A stretch of 64,000 nucleotides of DNA from Pseudomonas guineae (GTDB lineage Bacteria; Pseudomonadota; Gammaproteobacteria; Pseudomonadales; Pseudomonadaceae), in assembly GCF_900113745.1 (NCBI RefSeq), contig NZ_FOQL01000004.1:1-64000 (forward strand), read 5' to 3'. This document shows, piece by piece, positions 44,539 to 54,600 of the stretch; position 1 is the stretch's first letter, and the number at the start of each line of letters is the position of its first letter. Both the position numbers and the translations under genes were made by a program. The notes under the pieces are model-generated. The model was given only the letters and a program-made list of their open reading frames with translations, ran no database searches and was not told the DNA's origin.

Positions 44539-45186
44539 ATGCATGCCCTGAAACTAATCCTGTTAAGCGTCTCTTTGCTGTTGAGCTGGTGGGCTATGGC
44601 TGCCACTCAAGTGAGGGTCGTGGGTCTGTTCCCAGGTGCAGCGGTGCTGAATGTTGAGGGCCAGCGTAAATTGGTCAAAGTGGGGCAGGTTGGCCCGCGT
44701 GGTGTGCAGGTGATCAGTGCTGATAGCCGTGGCGCAGTCTTGCGTGTCGACGGTGTGGAGCGCAGCTACAGCTTGAGCCGTGAGTACAGCGATGGCTTTG
44801 CCGAGGCGCAGAAAAAGCAACTCAGCGTTGCCAAAGGTATTGGTGGGCATTACTGGGTAGCGGGCTCAGTCAATAGTCAGTCCATCCAGTTTCTGGTGGA
44901 TACCGGCGCCACCTCGGTGGCGTTAAACGATGAGCATGCGCGCCGCCTTGGCATCGATTACCGGGTTGTCGGGTCGCCCTTGCAGGTCAGCACCGCCAGC
45001 GGCACCGCTCGTGGTTGGCGCGTGACGCTGGACCGGGTCAAGATCGGCGAACTGGAGGTGCTGGGGGTCGACGCCGTGGTGCTAGAAGGTAGCTCGCCGC
45101 GCGAAGCCTTGCTCGGTATGAGCTTCCTCAGCCGAGTCGGCTGGAAGGTTGAGCAGGATGTGCTGGTGCTGGAGTCCAAGTACTAA
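44539..45186 (+). CDS. Retropepsin-like aspartic protease with N-terminal signal/anchor
   Basis: The 215-residue protein has a hydrophobic N-terminus (about 5-20) and a non-peptidase region. It ends with a retropepsin-like (clan AA) domain bearing the catalytic motif FLVDTGATSVAL (about residues 115-126) and the later LLGMSFLSRVGWK (about 193-205). Such single-domain proteases act as homodimers. The sequence fits the TIGR02281-type family of periplasmic or membrane-anchored proteases in proteobacteria. Substrate unknown. It lies 17 bases after the binding-protein gene. Confidence 0.82.
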   Translation: MHALKLILLSVSLLLSWWAMAATQVRVVGLFPGAAVLNVEGQRKLVKVGQVGPRGVQVISADSRGAVLRVDGVERSYSLSREYSDGFAEAQKKQLSVAKGIGGHYWVAGSVNSQSIQFLVDTGATSVALNDEHARRLGIDYRVVGSPLQVSTASGTARGWRVTLDRVKIGELEVLGVDAVVLEGSSPREALLGMSFLSRVGWKVEQDVLVLESKY

Positions 45187-45362
45187 GAGCCTGTTTACGG
45201 TCTGTTGCACGTCGGCCCTGCGGCGTTAAAAGCAGGCGCAGATCGCTCATTTACAGCAGTACACTCGAGTGCGAGCCCAGTCCGTCCTCGCCCGTTCTTG
45301 CGGCGCCGCCATCGGTATTGCATGACTCTAGCTCGCAAGATCGGAAACAAATTCTAGGCCGC
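45187..45362. repeat. MITE-like or REP-like intergenic element before ribA
   Basis: The 176-base stretch starts GAGCCTGTTTACGG and ends CGGAAACAAATTCTAGG, imperfectly inverted ends. Inside it carries GCTCATTTACAGCAGTA, a 15/17 match to the sequence in the element at 41154-41217. I recall similar GAGCCTGTTTACG... elements in many Pseudomonas genomes. No protein is encoded here. Confidence 0.5.
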
Positions 45363-45461
45363 TCGATCCTTATCATCAGTAATTCAGGCTGACCGGCTGC
45401 TGGGGCCTGCTGTTACAATGCCACCCTTATTATTCCTGCCCATTTCTTTTAGGAGCATCCG

Positions 45462-46082
45462 GTGTCCGTCGTGTTTGTCGCCGCCTCCCAGTTGCCTACG
45501 CCCTTTGGCCTATTCACTATGCATGGCTTCCTCGAAGAGGCCACCGGCAAGGAACACGTTGCCCTAACCTTTGGTGAAATAGCCGACGGCGCTCCCGTGC
45601 TGGGCCGTTTGCACTCCGAGTGCCTGACCGGCGATGCCTTGTTCAGCCTGCGCTGCGATTGTGGTTTTCAGCTCGAAGCAGCGCTGCGCGCGATTGCTAA
45701 TGAAGGCCGCGGCGTTCTGCTCTATCTACGTCAGGAAGGCCGTGGCATCGGTCTACTCAACAAGATCCGCGCCTATGAGTTGCAGGACGGCGGTGCCGAT
45801 ACGGTAGAAGCCAACGAACGCCTGGGCTTCGGCGCCGATCAGCGTGACTACGCGATCTGCCTGCCGATGCTCGATCACCTGGGTGTCAGCCAGCTCAAAT
45901 TGATGACCAATAACCCGCGTAAGGTCAAAGCGCTGGGCGATATGGGTATCAATGTAGCGACCCGAGTGCCGCTGCAGATCGACCACAACCCGCACAACAA
46001 AAAGTACCTCGCGACCAAGGCCGGTAAGCTCGGGCATATGCTCGGAAGCCTGCACCAGGGTGAGGTTGAGGAAAGCCTGTGA
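45462..46082 (+). CDS. ribA: GTP cyclohydrolase II
   Basis: RibA opens GTP in the first committed step of riboflavin synthesis. The 206-residue product has the zinc-binding motif [18 protein letters not shown] (cysteines near 54, 65, 67), [20 protein letters not shown] (about 90-109), and the C-terminal [10 protein letters not shown]. The start is GTG 45462 after AGGAGCATCCG. It complements the RibBA protein, whose cyclohydrolase domain lacks the zinc cysteines. Confidence 0.96.
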   Translation: MSVVFVAASQLPTPFGLFTMHGFLEEATGKEHVALTFGEIADGAPVLGRLHSECLTGDALFSLRCDCGFQLEAALRAIANEGRGVLLYLRQEGRGIGLLNKIRAYELQDGGADTVEANERLGFGADQRDYAICLPMLDHLGVSQLKLMTNNPRKVKALGDMGINVATRVPLQIDHNPHNKKYLATKAGKLGHMLGSLHQGEVEESL

Positions 46083-46495
46083 AACGCAGCGAAGTGCGTC
46101 GGCGCCTAGCGCTGGAATGGTGGCGGCAGCTGGCCGTGGCGCTGTTGCCGCTGTTTGTGCTCAACCTGTTGTTTGGTGAGGGCCAGCAGACGGGCTTGTT
46201 GACCATGCCGCTGTTTATCGCGGGCCTGGCCTCAATGTTTGTCAGCCTGCCGCTGTTCAGTGGCTACAAACGCGCTCTGGTGGCCACTGAAAAAGCCCTA
46301 GATACTCCGGCTGAACATGACGCCTGGCTTGAGCTGGCGCGGGTGCGCCGCCTTGGGTTTCTCGGTGCCTCCCTGCCGGCCTGGATGGCTGCTGTTGCGC
46401 TGTTTGCAGGCCTGGAAGCGATTCCGCTTGTTCTCCTGGCGATTTCCAGCATCGTCATGCTCTACCTCTACCGCATCCCTCGCCAGCTCGGTTAA
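46079..46495 (+). CDS. Small integral membrane protein of unknown function
   Basis: The 138-residue protein has a basic N-terminus ([17 protein letters not shown]) and about four hydrophobic segments (near 18-33, 42-60, 95-110, 113-130). I recognise no family. It begins at GTG 46079, overlapping the ribA stop (GTGA), and its own stop overlaps the BtuF-like gene by one base. It is thus sandwiched in an operon with ribA and a B12-binding protein, as in P. aeruginosa (PA4047-PA4045). Confidence 0.75.
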   Translation: MKRSEVRRRLALEWWRQLAVALLPLFVLNLLFGEGQQTGLLTMPLFIAGLASMFVSLPLFSGYKRALVATEKALDTPAEHDAWLELARVRRLGFLGASLPAWMAAVALFAGLEAIPLVLLAISSIVMLYLYRIPRQLG

Positions 46496-47292
46496 TGCGT
46501 GCGCTTGTTGTGGGCCTGTTGGCGCTGCTGATTTGGCCGGCCGCAGCTGCCGAGCGCGTGGTGACTCTGGCGCCGTCCCTCACCGAAATTATGCTGGAGC
46601 TAGAGGCTGGCGATCTGCTGGTCGGTCTACTTGATGCCGGTGAGCGTCCAGTGGCCGTGGAACATCTGCCTTCGGTTGGCAATTTTGGCCAGCTTGAGTT
46701 GGAAAGTCTGCTCAGCCTGCAGCCTGATCTCGTGTTGCTATGGCCGGACAGCATCAGCAGCGCACAGCGCCAGCAACTGCAACGTCTTGGTATTCCTATA
46801 ATGCTTGTCGAACCGCGCAAGCTGGCTGATCTGGCCGTACAGTTTGCCGAGATCGGCTCACGTATTGGGCGTGCCGAGCAAGGCAAGCGCTTGCGGCAGC
46901 AATTCAATAAGGGCCTGCAACGCCTGAGCCAGCGCTACCAGCGTGAACAGCCGTTGCAGGTGTTCTATCAAGTCTGGGATGTGCCGCTGTACACCCTCGG
47001 CGGCCAGCAGATCATCAGCGACGCTCTGCGTGTTTGCGGCGCCGAGAATATCTTTGCCGAACTGACCTTGCCGGCCCCGCAGGTCAGCGTGGAAGCGGTG
47101 CTTGCGCGTAACCCCGAGGTTATTTTGACCAGTACCCAGGGGCAACTAGATGCCTGGCGTATCTGGCCGGGTGTGGCAGCGGTTGAGCGTGAGCAGCTGT
47201 GGCTGGTGCCTGATGATGGCCTGGAGCGACCGAGTTTTCAGATGCTGGGTGCGCTGGAAAAATTGTGTGACCAGTTGGCTGAGGCCGATTGA
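46495..47292 (+). CDS. btuF: BtuF-like cobalamin-binding periplasmic protein
   Basis: The 265-residue precursor has a signal peptide (about 1-19, ending AAAA) and a class III periplasmic-binding fold with VVTLAPSLTEIMLEL (about 22-36), VGLLDAGERP, LLSLQPDLVLLWP and EAVLARNPEVIL. These match BtuF and related corrinoid/siderophore binders. No BtuCD transporter is next to it. The convergent BtuB-like receptor under a cobalamin riboswitch at 47349-49546 supports a B12 role, which remains inference. Confidence 0.82.
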   Translation: MRALVVGLLALLIWPAAAAERVVTLAPSLTEIMLELEAGDLLVGLLDAGERPVAVEHLPSVGNFGQLELESLLSLQPDLVLLWPDSISSAQRQQLQRLGIPIMLVEPRKLADLAVQFAEIGSRIGRAEQGKRLRQQFNKGLQRLSQRYQREQPLQVFYQVWDVPLYTLGGQQIISDALRVCGAENIFAELTLPAPQVSVEAVLARNPEVILTSTQGQLDAWRIWPGVAAVEREQLWLVPDDGLERPSFQMLGALEKLCDQLAEAD

Positions 47293-47302
47293 GTCGTTAA
47301 AT

Positions 47303-47334
47303 CAAGAAGGCCGCGCAAATGTGCGGCCTTCTTG
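47303..47334. terminator. Bidirectional stem between btuF-like and btuB-like genes
   Basis: CAAGAAGGCCGC pairs with GCGGCCTTCTTG around eight bases. The 12-base stem lies between convergent genes; the T-tracts on both sides are short, so termination may be modest. Confidence 0.7.
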
Positions 47335-47348
47335 TAGGTGCTGCATGT

Positions 47349-49268
47349 TTAGAAGCGATAGCCAGCGCTTAGTTGTACCTGTTCTTCAGGAGCCGAGTAG
47401 CGGCTGCTGATTGAGCCAAAGGCATCATATTGCTTACCGGTGAGGTTATTAACCCGCAGCTTGCTGCTGAACTGCTTGTAGTCGTAGCTGAGCGCTGCGT
47501 TGAGAAGGGTGTAACTACCTGCTTTTTGCTGGCTGTTGGCATCATCACCGGAGTAGTAGCGATTCCCGGTATACACCGCTTCCACATAGCTTTTCAGACC
47601 TGGCAGGATTTCATAGCTCAGGTGAGTGCTGGCGCTATGCGGAGCAACCCAGGGCACGTCGTTACCTTTGAAACTGCCGGCGCGGTAGTTAGCATCGGTA
47701 AAGCTGTATTGGCCGCCGATGCTCAAACGTTCACTTAGTTGACGCTCTGCTTCCAATAGCAGTCCGTCGCGGCGGGTTTTCTCAAGATTTATGTTCGCGC
47801 CGCGACCGCCAAAAAAGCTTTTGGGGTTTGCAATTATTGAGTCGTATATCAGCTCATTTTTTAGATCCATTCGATAGAACGTCGCTTGGTAGCGCTGTAC
47901 GCCATCCTGCCACTCGATACCGCTTTCCCACGACTCACCGGTTTGTGGCTTAAGAAAGACGACATCGGGCAAGGTAGAGGCATTGTCGTTAACGTTGGCC
48001 CAGCGCAATACATCCTCTCGCTTGATAAACAGGCGGGTCTGTTGGTTGGCTTGCCAGCTCAAGCCGATGCTGGTGCTGTCTTCGCTATCGCGATGCTTGA
48101 GTTGTTTAGATTTGTTGTTGTCGTCGGCTTCGCTGTTGCGATAACCCAAGGTCAGCGTCAGATCATGGCCGAGGTTCTGGCTGAGTTGGGTATACCAGTC
48201 GCGTTGTGTCTGTTGCGCGACGGTATTGCCCCAGCTGGCCTTATATTCGTAGTTACTGGTGATGTGGTCATGACCAAGCAACCACTCGGCATAACCCAGG
48301 GGTGATTCAAAGCGTGCCGTCAGGCGTGGGCTGAATGTCTCGATGCGTGTGCCTTGAACGAACTCCGAGCCTGGGCCAAAACTCCCCACACCGTCTTGAT
48401 CACTGTCGCTGTAGTCGAGATTAGTGGACCAGATATCGCTTAGCTGTTGTTCAAGAGCAAAGCGGTGAACCTGGGTTTTGCTGTCATTCCAGCTTTGAGA
48501 GGTGCTTTGCTTACGATCCGCGCGACGTTGGGCAAGATCCAGGCTGTTCGGAAACAGCAGTTCATCATCCACTGTCTGGTATTCGTACAAGGCATGGCCG
48601 TTGTCATGGTCATAGCGTAGGCGGGCGAAGGCATTGCTGTAGTTGGCGTTGTTGTGGTCGCGGTAGTTGTCGGTGTTGCGGGTTTCGCCGCTGGCATACA
48701 CCGAGAAGCCGGCACCCAGCTGCTGGCTGATGTGGCCACGGTACGCTTCGAGATCGTGACTGCCGATGCTACTTTCGATATAGGCTTCGTTGTTTAATGG
48801 GGTGCGGGTGATGATGTTGATCACCCCGCCGACGGCCTGGTCGCCATAGAGCACAGTGCCCGCACCGCGAATGATCTCGATGCGCTCAATATTGGCCAGT
48901 GGCACGCTGTTAAAGTCTGGCGCCGCCTGAGATGGTTGGTTGAGGCGACGCCCATCAACCAGCACCAATGTGTTGTTCGCCGCGTTCTCACCAAAGCCGC
49001 GCAAACTTAGAGCGGCTCGGTTGCCGTCGCCGATGGTGTCGCGTATCTGTACGCCAGCTTGAGCGCGCAGCACATCAAGAAGTGATGACGCAGCAGTTTC
49101 TTCGATTTGTTTGCGATCGATGACCTTAACACTGGCCGGTGCAGGTGCTTTTAGCGGAGTGGCGCGGGTGATCACCAGCGGCGGCAATTCATACCTGCTG
49201 GCATCAGTGGCAGCTGAGGCAAGGCCGGGCGTAAGCGCCACAGCCAGGGCAAGACGGGACAATTTCAT
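47349..49268 (-). CDS. btuB: TonB-dependent outer-membrane receptor, BtuB-like
   Basis: The 639-residue precursor has a signal peptide (about 1-19), a TonB-box-like LPPLVITRA (about 29-37) and a plug domain. The plug has VKVIDRKQIEETAASSLLDVL, LSLRGFGENAANNTLVLVDGRRLN and IEIIRGAGTVLYGDQAVGGVINI (about 47-155). A large beta-barrel follows, ending in GYRF. The cobalamin riboswitch immediately upstream argues for a corrinoid substrate, with BtuB as the best name. Energy would come from a TonB system such as that at 28587-30254. In P. aeruginosa this position, between the BtuF-like gene and dxs, has no receptor as far as I recall. Confidence 0.85.
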   Translation of the reverse strand: MKLSRLALAVALTPGLASAATDASRYELPPLVITRATPLKAPAPASVKVIDRKQIEETAASSLLDVLRAQAGVQIRDTIGDGNRAALSLRGFGENAANNTLVLVDGRRLNQPSQAAPDFNSVPLANIERIEIIRGAGTVLYGDQAVGGVINIITRTPLNNEAYIESSIGSHDLEAYRGHISQQLGAGFSVYASGETRNTDNYRDHNNANYSNAFARLRYDHDNGHALYEYQTVDDELLFPNSLDLAQRRADRKQSTSQSWNDSKTQVHRFALEQQLSDIWSTNLDYSDSDQDGVGSFGPGSEFVQGTRIETFSPRLTARFESPLGYAEWLLGHDHITSNYEYKASWGNTVAQQTQRDWYTQLSQNLGHDLTLTLGYRNSEADDNNKSKQLKHRDSEDSTSIGLSWQANQQTRLFIKREDVLRWANVNDNASTLPDVVFLKPQTGESWESGIEWQDGVQRYQATFYRMDLKNELIYDSIIANPKSFFGGRGANINLEKTRRDGLLLEAERQLSERLSIGGQYSFTDANYRAGSFKGNDVPWVAPHSASTHLSYEILPGLKSYVEAVYTGNRYYSGDDANSQQKAGSYTLLNAALSYDYKQFSSKLRVNNLTGKQYDAFGSISSRYSAPEEQVQLSAGYRF

Positions 49269-49276
49269 CTAAGAAT

Positions 49277-49303
49277 CCTCAAAAGGTCGGAAGACTTTTG
49301 AGG
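49277..49303 (-). promoter_or_regulatory. Shine-Dalgarno-sequestering hairpin of the cobalamin riboswitch
   Basis: On the minus strand CCTCAAAAG pairs perfectly with CTTTTGAGG around nine bases, and the GAGG ribosome-binding site of the btuB-like gene is in the 3' arm, 8 bases before the ATG. There is no T-run, so control is likely at translation. Confidence 0.7.
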
Positions 49304-49382
49304 AGGGCAGGTGCAAGAACGGGCGCGCAAACGCAGCCTGAGCTTGACGGTGATGCCCTCCGCAACACCAGTCACATCCAAC

Positions 49383-49546
49383 AAGGCCGGTCTCCGGGCT
49401 CTCGACCTAAGTTGCCTCGCCTTTCCGGATGACTCCAGTGGCCTTTGAGGCGACGTGCAGATTAGCTCTGCGGTCGATTACCGTTGCGGGGGCAGCGCCG
49501 GGATGGCTCGTCATGAGCGCACCGGCTTCCCGTTTAACGCCGCTTC
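49383..49546 (-). ncRNA. Cobalamin riboswitch
   Basis: Read on the minus strand, the element has ACGGGAAGCCGGTGCG near its 5' end, CGCTGCCCCCGCAACGGTAA, the B12-box sequence AGGCCACTGG, GGAAAGGCGAGGCAACTTAGG and GGAGACCGGCC at the 3' end. These are the conserved blocks of class I adenosylcobalamin riboswitches. It lies upstream of the BtuB-like gene, consistent with repression by B12. Confidence 0.95.
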
Positions 49547-49647
49547 AATAAGAAGGGCGCACCTTGGCGGAAGTAAAGCGCCGCGCACCTTAATGCGCGG
49601 TTGAGTGAATTACAAGCAAGCTAAGTTCAGCGCTGGATGAGCGGTGT

Positions 49648-51549
49648 TCATACAGAAAGTAGGGCGCGGCGGGCGCGTATAGCCGCTTCGATACCCGCGG
49701 CGTCTAGCCCGCATTCGGCGAGCATCTGTGTGGGCTTGGCGTGCTCGACATAGTAGTCAGGTAGACCCAGATGCAGCAGCGGCTTGAGGATGTTCTCGCG
49801 GGCAAGGAACTCGCTGACCGCACTGCCGGCACCGCCCATCACGCTGTTTTCTTCAATCGTTACCAGCAGTTCATGGTTGGCGGCCATTTCACGTACCAGG
49901 GCTTCATCCAGCGGTTTGACGAAGCGCATGTCCACGACTGTGGCGTTGAGCGCTTCACCGACCTTGAGCGCTTCGGCCAACTGCACGCCGAAAACCAGCA
50001 GGGTCGCTTGAGTGCCCCGGCGACGGATGATGCCTTTGCCGATCTCCAGGGGTTCAAGGCCCGGCTCGATGGTCGCATTGGGGCCGGTGCCGCGCGGGTA
50101 GCGGACCGCTGCCGGACCGTTGAACAGATGACCGGTGGTGAGCATGCGGCGCAGTTCGTTTTCATCGCTCGGCGTCATCACCAGCATGCCGGGGATGCAG
50201 CGCAGGTAGGCAATGTCGAAGCTGCCGGCGTGGGTCGGGCCGTCTTCGCCAACCAGGCCGGCGCGGTCAATGGCGAACAGCACGTCGAGGTTTTGCACGG
50301 CGACGTCATGGATCAGCTGGTCATAAGCGCGCTGAAGGAAGGTCGAATAAATCGCCACCACCGGCTTAACCCCGTCGCAGGCCATACCAGCAGCCAGGGT
50401 TACCGCGTGCTGTTCAGCGATGGCCACGTCGAAGTAGCGCTCGGGATAACGCTCGCTGAACGCCACCAGGTCCGAGCCTTCTTTCATCGCCGGGGTGATG
50501 CCGACCAGGCGTGGGTCCTGCGCGGCCATATCACACAGCCACTGACCGAATACGCTGGAGTACTTAGGCCCGCTGGGCTTCTTTGGCTCGATGCTGGCGG
50601 CGGGTTTAATCGGATCCAGCTTAGTGATCGCATGATAGCCAATCGGGTCAGCCTCGGCCGGGGCAAAGCCCTTACCCTTTTTGGTCACTACATGCAGGAA
50701 CTGCGGGCCGTCGAGGTCGCGCATGTTGCGCAGGGTGGCGAGCAGGCTGGGCAGGTCGTGGCCGTCGATGGGGCCGATGTAGTTCCAGCCGAGCTCTTCG
50801 AACAGGGTGCCGGAGACCAGCATGCCTTTGGCGTGCTCTTCGGTTTTACGGGCTATTTCCCAGGCACCGGGCAGCTTGGACAGCACTTTCTTACTGCCTT
50901 CACGCATGTTGGCGTAGGTGCGGCTGGAGAGGATCTTGGCCAGGTAGGTGGAGAGGCCACCGACATTTTTCGAGATCGACATATCGTTGTCGTTAAGTAC
51001 CACCAGCATATTGGCTTTGACGTCGCTGGCGTGATTCAGCGCCTCGAAGGCCATGCCTGCGGTCAGCGCACCATCACCGATCACCGCGACCGATTTGCGC
51101 TTGCTGCCCTGCATGCGCGCCGCAATGGCCATGCCGAGCGCCGCGCTGATGCTGGTGCTGGAGTGGCCGACGCCGAAGGTGTCGTATTCACTTTCCGAGC
51201 GGCGTGGGAAGGCGGCGATGCCGTCCTTCTGGCGCAGGCTGCCCATCTGCTCGCGGCGGCCGGTGAGGATCTTGTGCGGGTAGGCCTGGTGACCAACGTC
51301 CCACACCAGTCGGTCGTCCGGCGTATCGAAGACATAATGCAGCGCCACGGTTAGCTCGATCACACCGAGGCCCGCGCCGAAATGCCCACCCGTTTGCCCG
51401 ACTGTATACAGCAGGTACTGGCGTAGCTCGTCGGCCAGGGTTTCCAGCTCAGCCTCACCCAGGCGACGCAGCTCGTCCGGCGTATTGGCGCGGTCTAGAA
51501 GGGGCGTCAGCGGGCGCTCACGGGGAATCTCGTGGAAGGTCGTCGGCAT
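49648..51549 (-). CDS. dxs: 1-deoxy-D-xylulose-5-phosphate synthase
   Basis: Dxs joins pyruvate and glyceraldehyde-3-phosphate in the first step of the MEP isoprenoid pathway, using thiamine diphosphate. The 633-residue protein has the thiamine-binding motif [17 protein letters not shown] ... NDNDMSIS (about 160-190). It also has [13 protein letters not shown] (about 84-96) and the pyrimidine domain with [12 protein letters not shown] (about 388). Its usual upstream partner ispA is 6 kb away, because three other genes lie between. Confidence 0.97.
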   Translation of the reverse strand: MPTTFHEIPRERPLTPLLDRANTPDELRRLGEAELETLADELRQYLLYTVGQTGGHFGAGLGVIELTVALHYVFDTPDDRLVWDVGHQAYPHKILTGRREQMGSLRQKDGIAAFPRRSESEYDTFGVGHSSTSISAALGMAIAARMQGSKRKSVAVIGDGALTAGMAFEALNHASDVKANMLVVLNDNDMSISKNVGGLSTYLAKILSSRTYANMREGSKKVLSKLPGAWEIARKTEEHAKGMLVSGTLFEELGWNYIGPIDGHDLPSLLATLRNMRDLDGPQFLHVVTKKGKGFAPAEADPIGYHAITKLDPIKPAASIEPKKPSGPKYSSVFGQWLCDMAAQDPRLVGITPAMKEGSDLVAFSERYPERYFDVAIAEQHAVTLAAGMACDGVKPVVAIYSTFLQRAYDQLIHDVAVQNLDVLFAIDRAGLVGEDGPTHAGSFDIAYLRCIPGMLVMTPSDENELRRMLTTGHLFNGPAAVRYPRGTGPNATIEPGLEPLEIGKGIIRRRGTQATLLVFGVQLAEALKVGEALNATVVDMRFVKPLDEALVREMAANHELLVTIEENSVMGGAGSAVSEFLARENILKPLLHLGLPDYYVEHAKPTQMLAECGLDAAGIEAAIRARRALLSV

Positions 51550-51636
51550 CGGGCAGATCGTTATAGGAGCAAAAGATGCGGCAGTTTACCCGAAGCGCCG
51601 GAAACTGCCCAAACATGCTTCAGTTCAACGCACCCT

Positions 51637-51659
51637 AGCCCGGATTGCATCCGGGCTAC
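51637..51659. repeat. REP-like palindrome
   Basis: TAGCCCGG-ATTGCAT-CCGGGCTA is a near-perfect palindrome. It lies in the 121-base gap between dxs and the carboxylase gene, at one edge of the inserted cassette. A related core is found at 31372-31428. Confidence 0.7.
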
Positions 51660-51670
51660 TAATCAGTGGC

Positions 51671-54600
51671 TTACCAGGTATCGACTGCGCGCTTCTTACC
51701 GGTGCGCGGCGTGGGCTTTGGCGCTGCATTAAGGCCGCGCAGCAGCCAGGCGCGGGTTTCCACGGGGTCGATCACTGCATCGATTTCGAGGAAGCTGGCC
51801 ATATTGATGCCCTTGCCGCTCTGGTAGGCCTTGGCCACGAGCTTGTCGAACAGTTGCTGGCGCTCCGCGAGGTCTGCGATGGCTGCCAGCTCCTTGGCAA
51901 AGCCCAGGCGCACTGCACCTTCGAGCCCCATGGCGCCAAACTCGGCACTGGGCCAGGCGATGGTAAATAGCGGCGAATGAAAGCTGCCGGCGGCCATGGC
52001 TTGAGCGCCGAGGCCGTAGCCTTTGCGCAGCACCACAGTGAAGAACGGCACCGTGAGGCTGGCGGCGGCGACAAACATGCGCGACACATGGCGCACCGTC
52101 GCCTGTTTCTCCGCCTCCGGGCCGACCATAAAACCGGGCGTGTCGCACAGCGACAGCAGCGGGATATCGAAGGCATCGCAGAGCTGCATAAAACGCGCAG
52201 CCTTGTCGCCTGCGACCGCATCGATGGCGCCGCCGAGATGCGCCGGGTTATTGGCCAGCAGACCAAAGGGTTTGCCTTCGACGCGAATAAACGCGGTGAT
52301 CAGCCCTGGGGCGAATTGACGGCGCAGTTCCAAGACCGAGTCCTGATCCGCCAGGGTGGCGATGACTTGGCGAATGTCATACACGCGCAGACGGTTTTCC
52401 GGGATGAGGTGACGCAGCTCGCGTTGGTCCGCGCACTGCCAGTCACTTAGGCTGCCCTGGAAGTAACTCAGGTACTGCTTGGCCACCCGCACGGCTTCGG
52501 CTTCGTCGGCCACCAGCACGTCGATGACGCCGTTGGACCCTTGCACGCTGACCGGGCCGACTTGCTCCGGCTTGAAACTGCCGAGGCCGCCGCCTTCGAT
52601 CATGGCCGGGCCCGCCATGCCGATGCTGGCGTTCTCGGTGGCGATGATCACATCGCAGCAGCCCAGCAAGGCAGCGTTGCCGGCAAAGCAACGGCCGGAC
52701 ACCACGCCCACCAGCGGCACCAGGCCGGAGAGTTTGGCCATGCCGACAAAAGTGTGGCAGTCCAGACCCGCCACGCCGACGAAATCGGTGTCACCGGGGC
52801 GACCGCCACCGCCCTCGGCGAACAGCACCAGCGGCAAGCGCCACTGCGCCGCGAGGCCGAGCATCCGGTCGGTCTTCTTGTGGTTCATCACGCCTTGGGT
52901 ACCGGCGAAGACGGTGTAGTCGTAGGCGATGGTCATGCAGCGCGCGGCGTGATCACCGAAGCGTTCGGCATTGACCGTGCCGGTGCCGGCGACCAGACCA
53001 TCGGCGGGGCTTTGTTCTATCAACTCCTCCAGCGAGCGGCGCCGGCGTTGCGCGGCCAGGGCGAGCGCGCCGTATTCATTGAAGCTGCCGTCATCGAGCA
53101 AGTCGGCGAGGTTCTCGCGCACCGTGCGTTGGCCAGTCTTGCGGCGTTTTGCCACGGCCTGCGGGCGGCGTTCGTCGCGGGTGATGGCGTGGCGTTCGAG
53201 CACTTCGGCGAGGTCCGCGCGAATGTGTTCCAGGTCCAGGCTCTGTTCGCTCTCGCTGTGCTCCGCAGCAATCTCGGCAGGCTCAATAAACAGCAGCGCC
53301 TGGCCTTCATTCAGCGCACTGCCGACCTGTACCGCCAGTTGGCGAACAATGCCGCTGTGGCTGGCTTTGAGGACAAACTCCATCTTCATCGCTTCCAGCA
53401 CGGCAATGCTCTGGCCGACGGCGATGGCGTCGCCTTCGGCCACGTCCAGGCTGACCACCACGCCAGTGCTGTGAGTCAGTAGCGGCAGGCAGCCGGAGGG
53501 AGCGTCCGGTGTCTGCTCGGGGGCTTGGCTTGTCGTCTGCGCAGCGGCAAAGAAATGGTGCGGATGGGCCTGCGGTTGAGCCGCCAGCAGCTCGTTCAAT
53601 TGGCTTTCGACAAAGCGCGTGGTCAAGTCATAGCTCACCACTTGCGGCAGGCGCAGCAGGTTTTGCAGCAAGTGCAGGTTGCTGGCTACGCCTTCCAGGC
53701 GGAACTCACAGAGGGCGCGGTAGGCGCGGCGCAAGGCGCTCGGGTAATCCGGCGCATGGGCGATCAACTTGGCCAGCAGCGAGTCGTAGCTGGGGCTGAC
53801 CGGGTAGCCGGCGTAGCCATAGCCATCCACGCGCAACCCTGGGCCGCTGGGCGGTTGGTAGGCGCTGAGCGTGCCGGCTGCCGGGCGGGTGCTGCCGTCG
53901 GCGTTCATGCTTTCCAGGTTAATGCGCAGTTGCACGGCGCAGCCATTCAGCGCTGGCGGTTGCAGCAGGCCGAGGTCAGCCAGGGTTTGCCCGGCGGCGA
54001 GCTTGAGCTGGGTGTGCAGCAGGTCAACGCCGGTGACCTGCTCGGTGACGGTGTGTTCAACCTGAATACGCGGGTTGGCCTCCATAAAATAGAAGCGCTC
54101 GGGATGCTCGACATCCAGCAAAAACTCGAAGGTGCCGAGGCCTTGGTACTTTGCCGCTCCGGCTAGCTTTAGCGCGCAGGCGATCATGCGTTCACGGGTG
54201 GCGGCAGGCAGGTCCGGGCTGGGGGCGATTTCCACCAGCTTCTGCTGGCGGCGTTGCAGGCTGCAGTCGCGCTCCCACAGGTGGCTGACCGCGCCAGTGG
54301 CATCGCCCAGCACCTGAATTTCGATATGTCGGGCCTGGCTGACCAACTGCTCGATATACAGCGCGTCATTACCGAATGCGGCGCTGGCTTCCGACTGGCA
54401 GCGGGCAAAAGCTTCGTCCAGCTCGTCGGCTCGCAACACCGGACGCATGCCTCGGCCACCGCCGCCGGCCAGGGCCTTGAGCATTACTGCGCCATGTTCG
54501 GTGAAGAACCCGTGGGCTTCGGCAAGGCTGATCGGTCGATTGATCCCGGCCACCAACGGCACCGTGCAGCCTTCGGCCAAATCGCGCGCAGCGGCCTTGT

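Noticed and set aside
49771..51354. 527-codon plus-strand frame opposite dxs
   Set aside because: dxs is complete with clear motifs on the other strand. The open frame results from GC-rich third positions and shows no recognisable domain.
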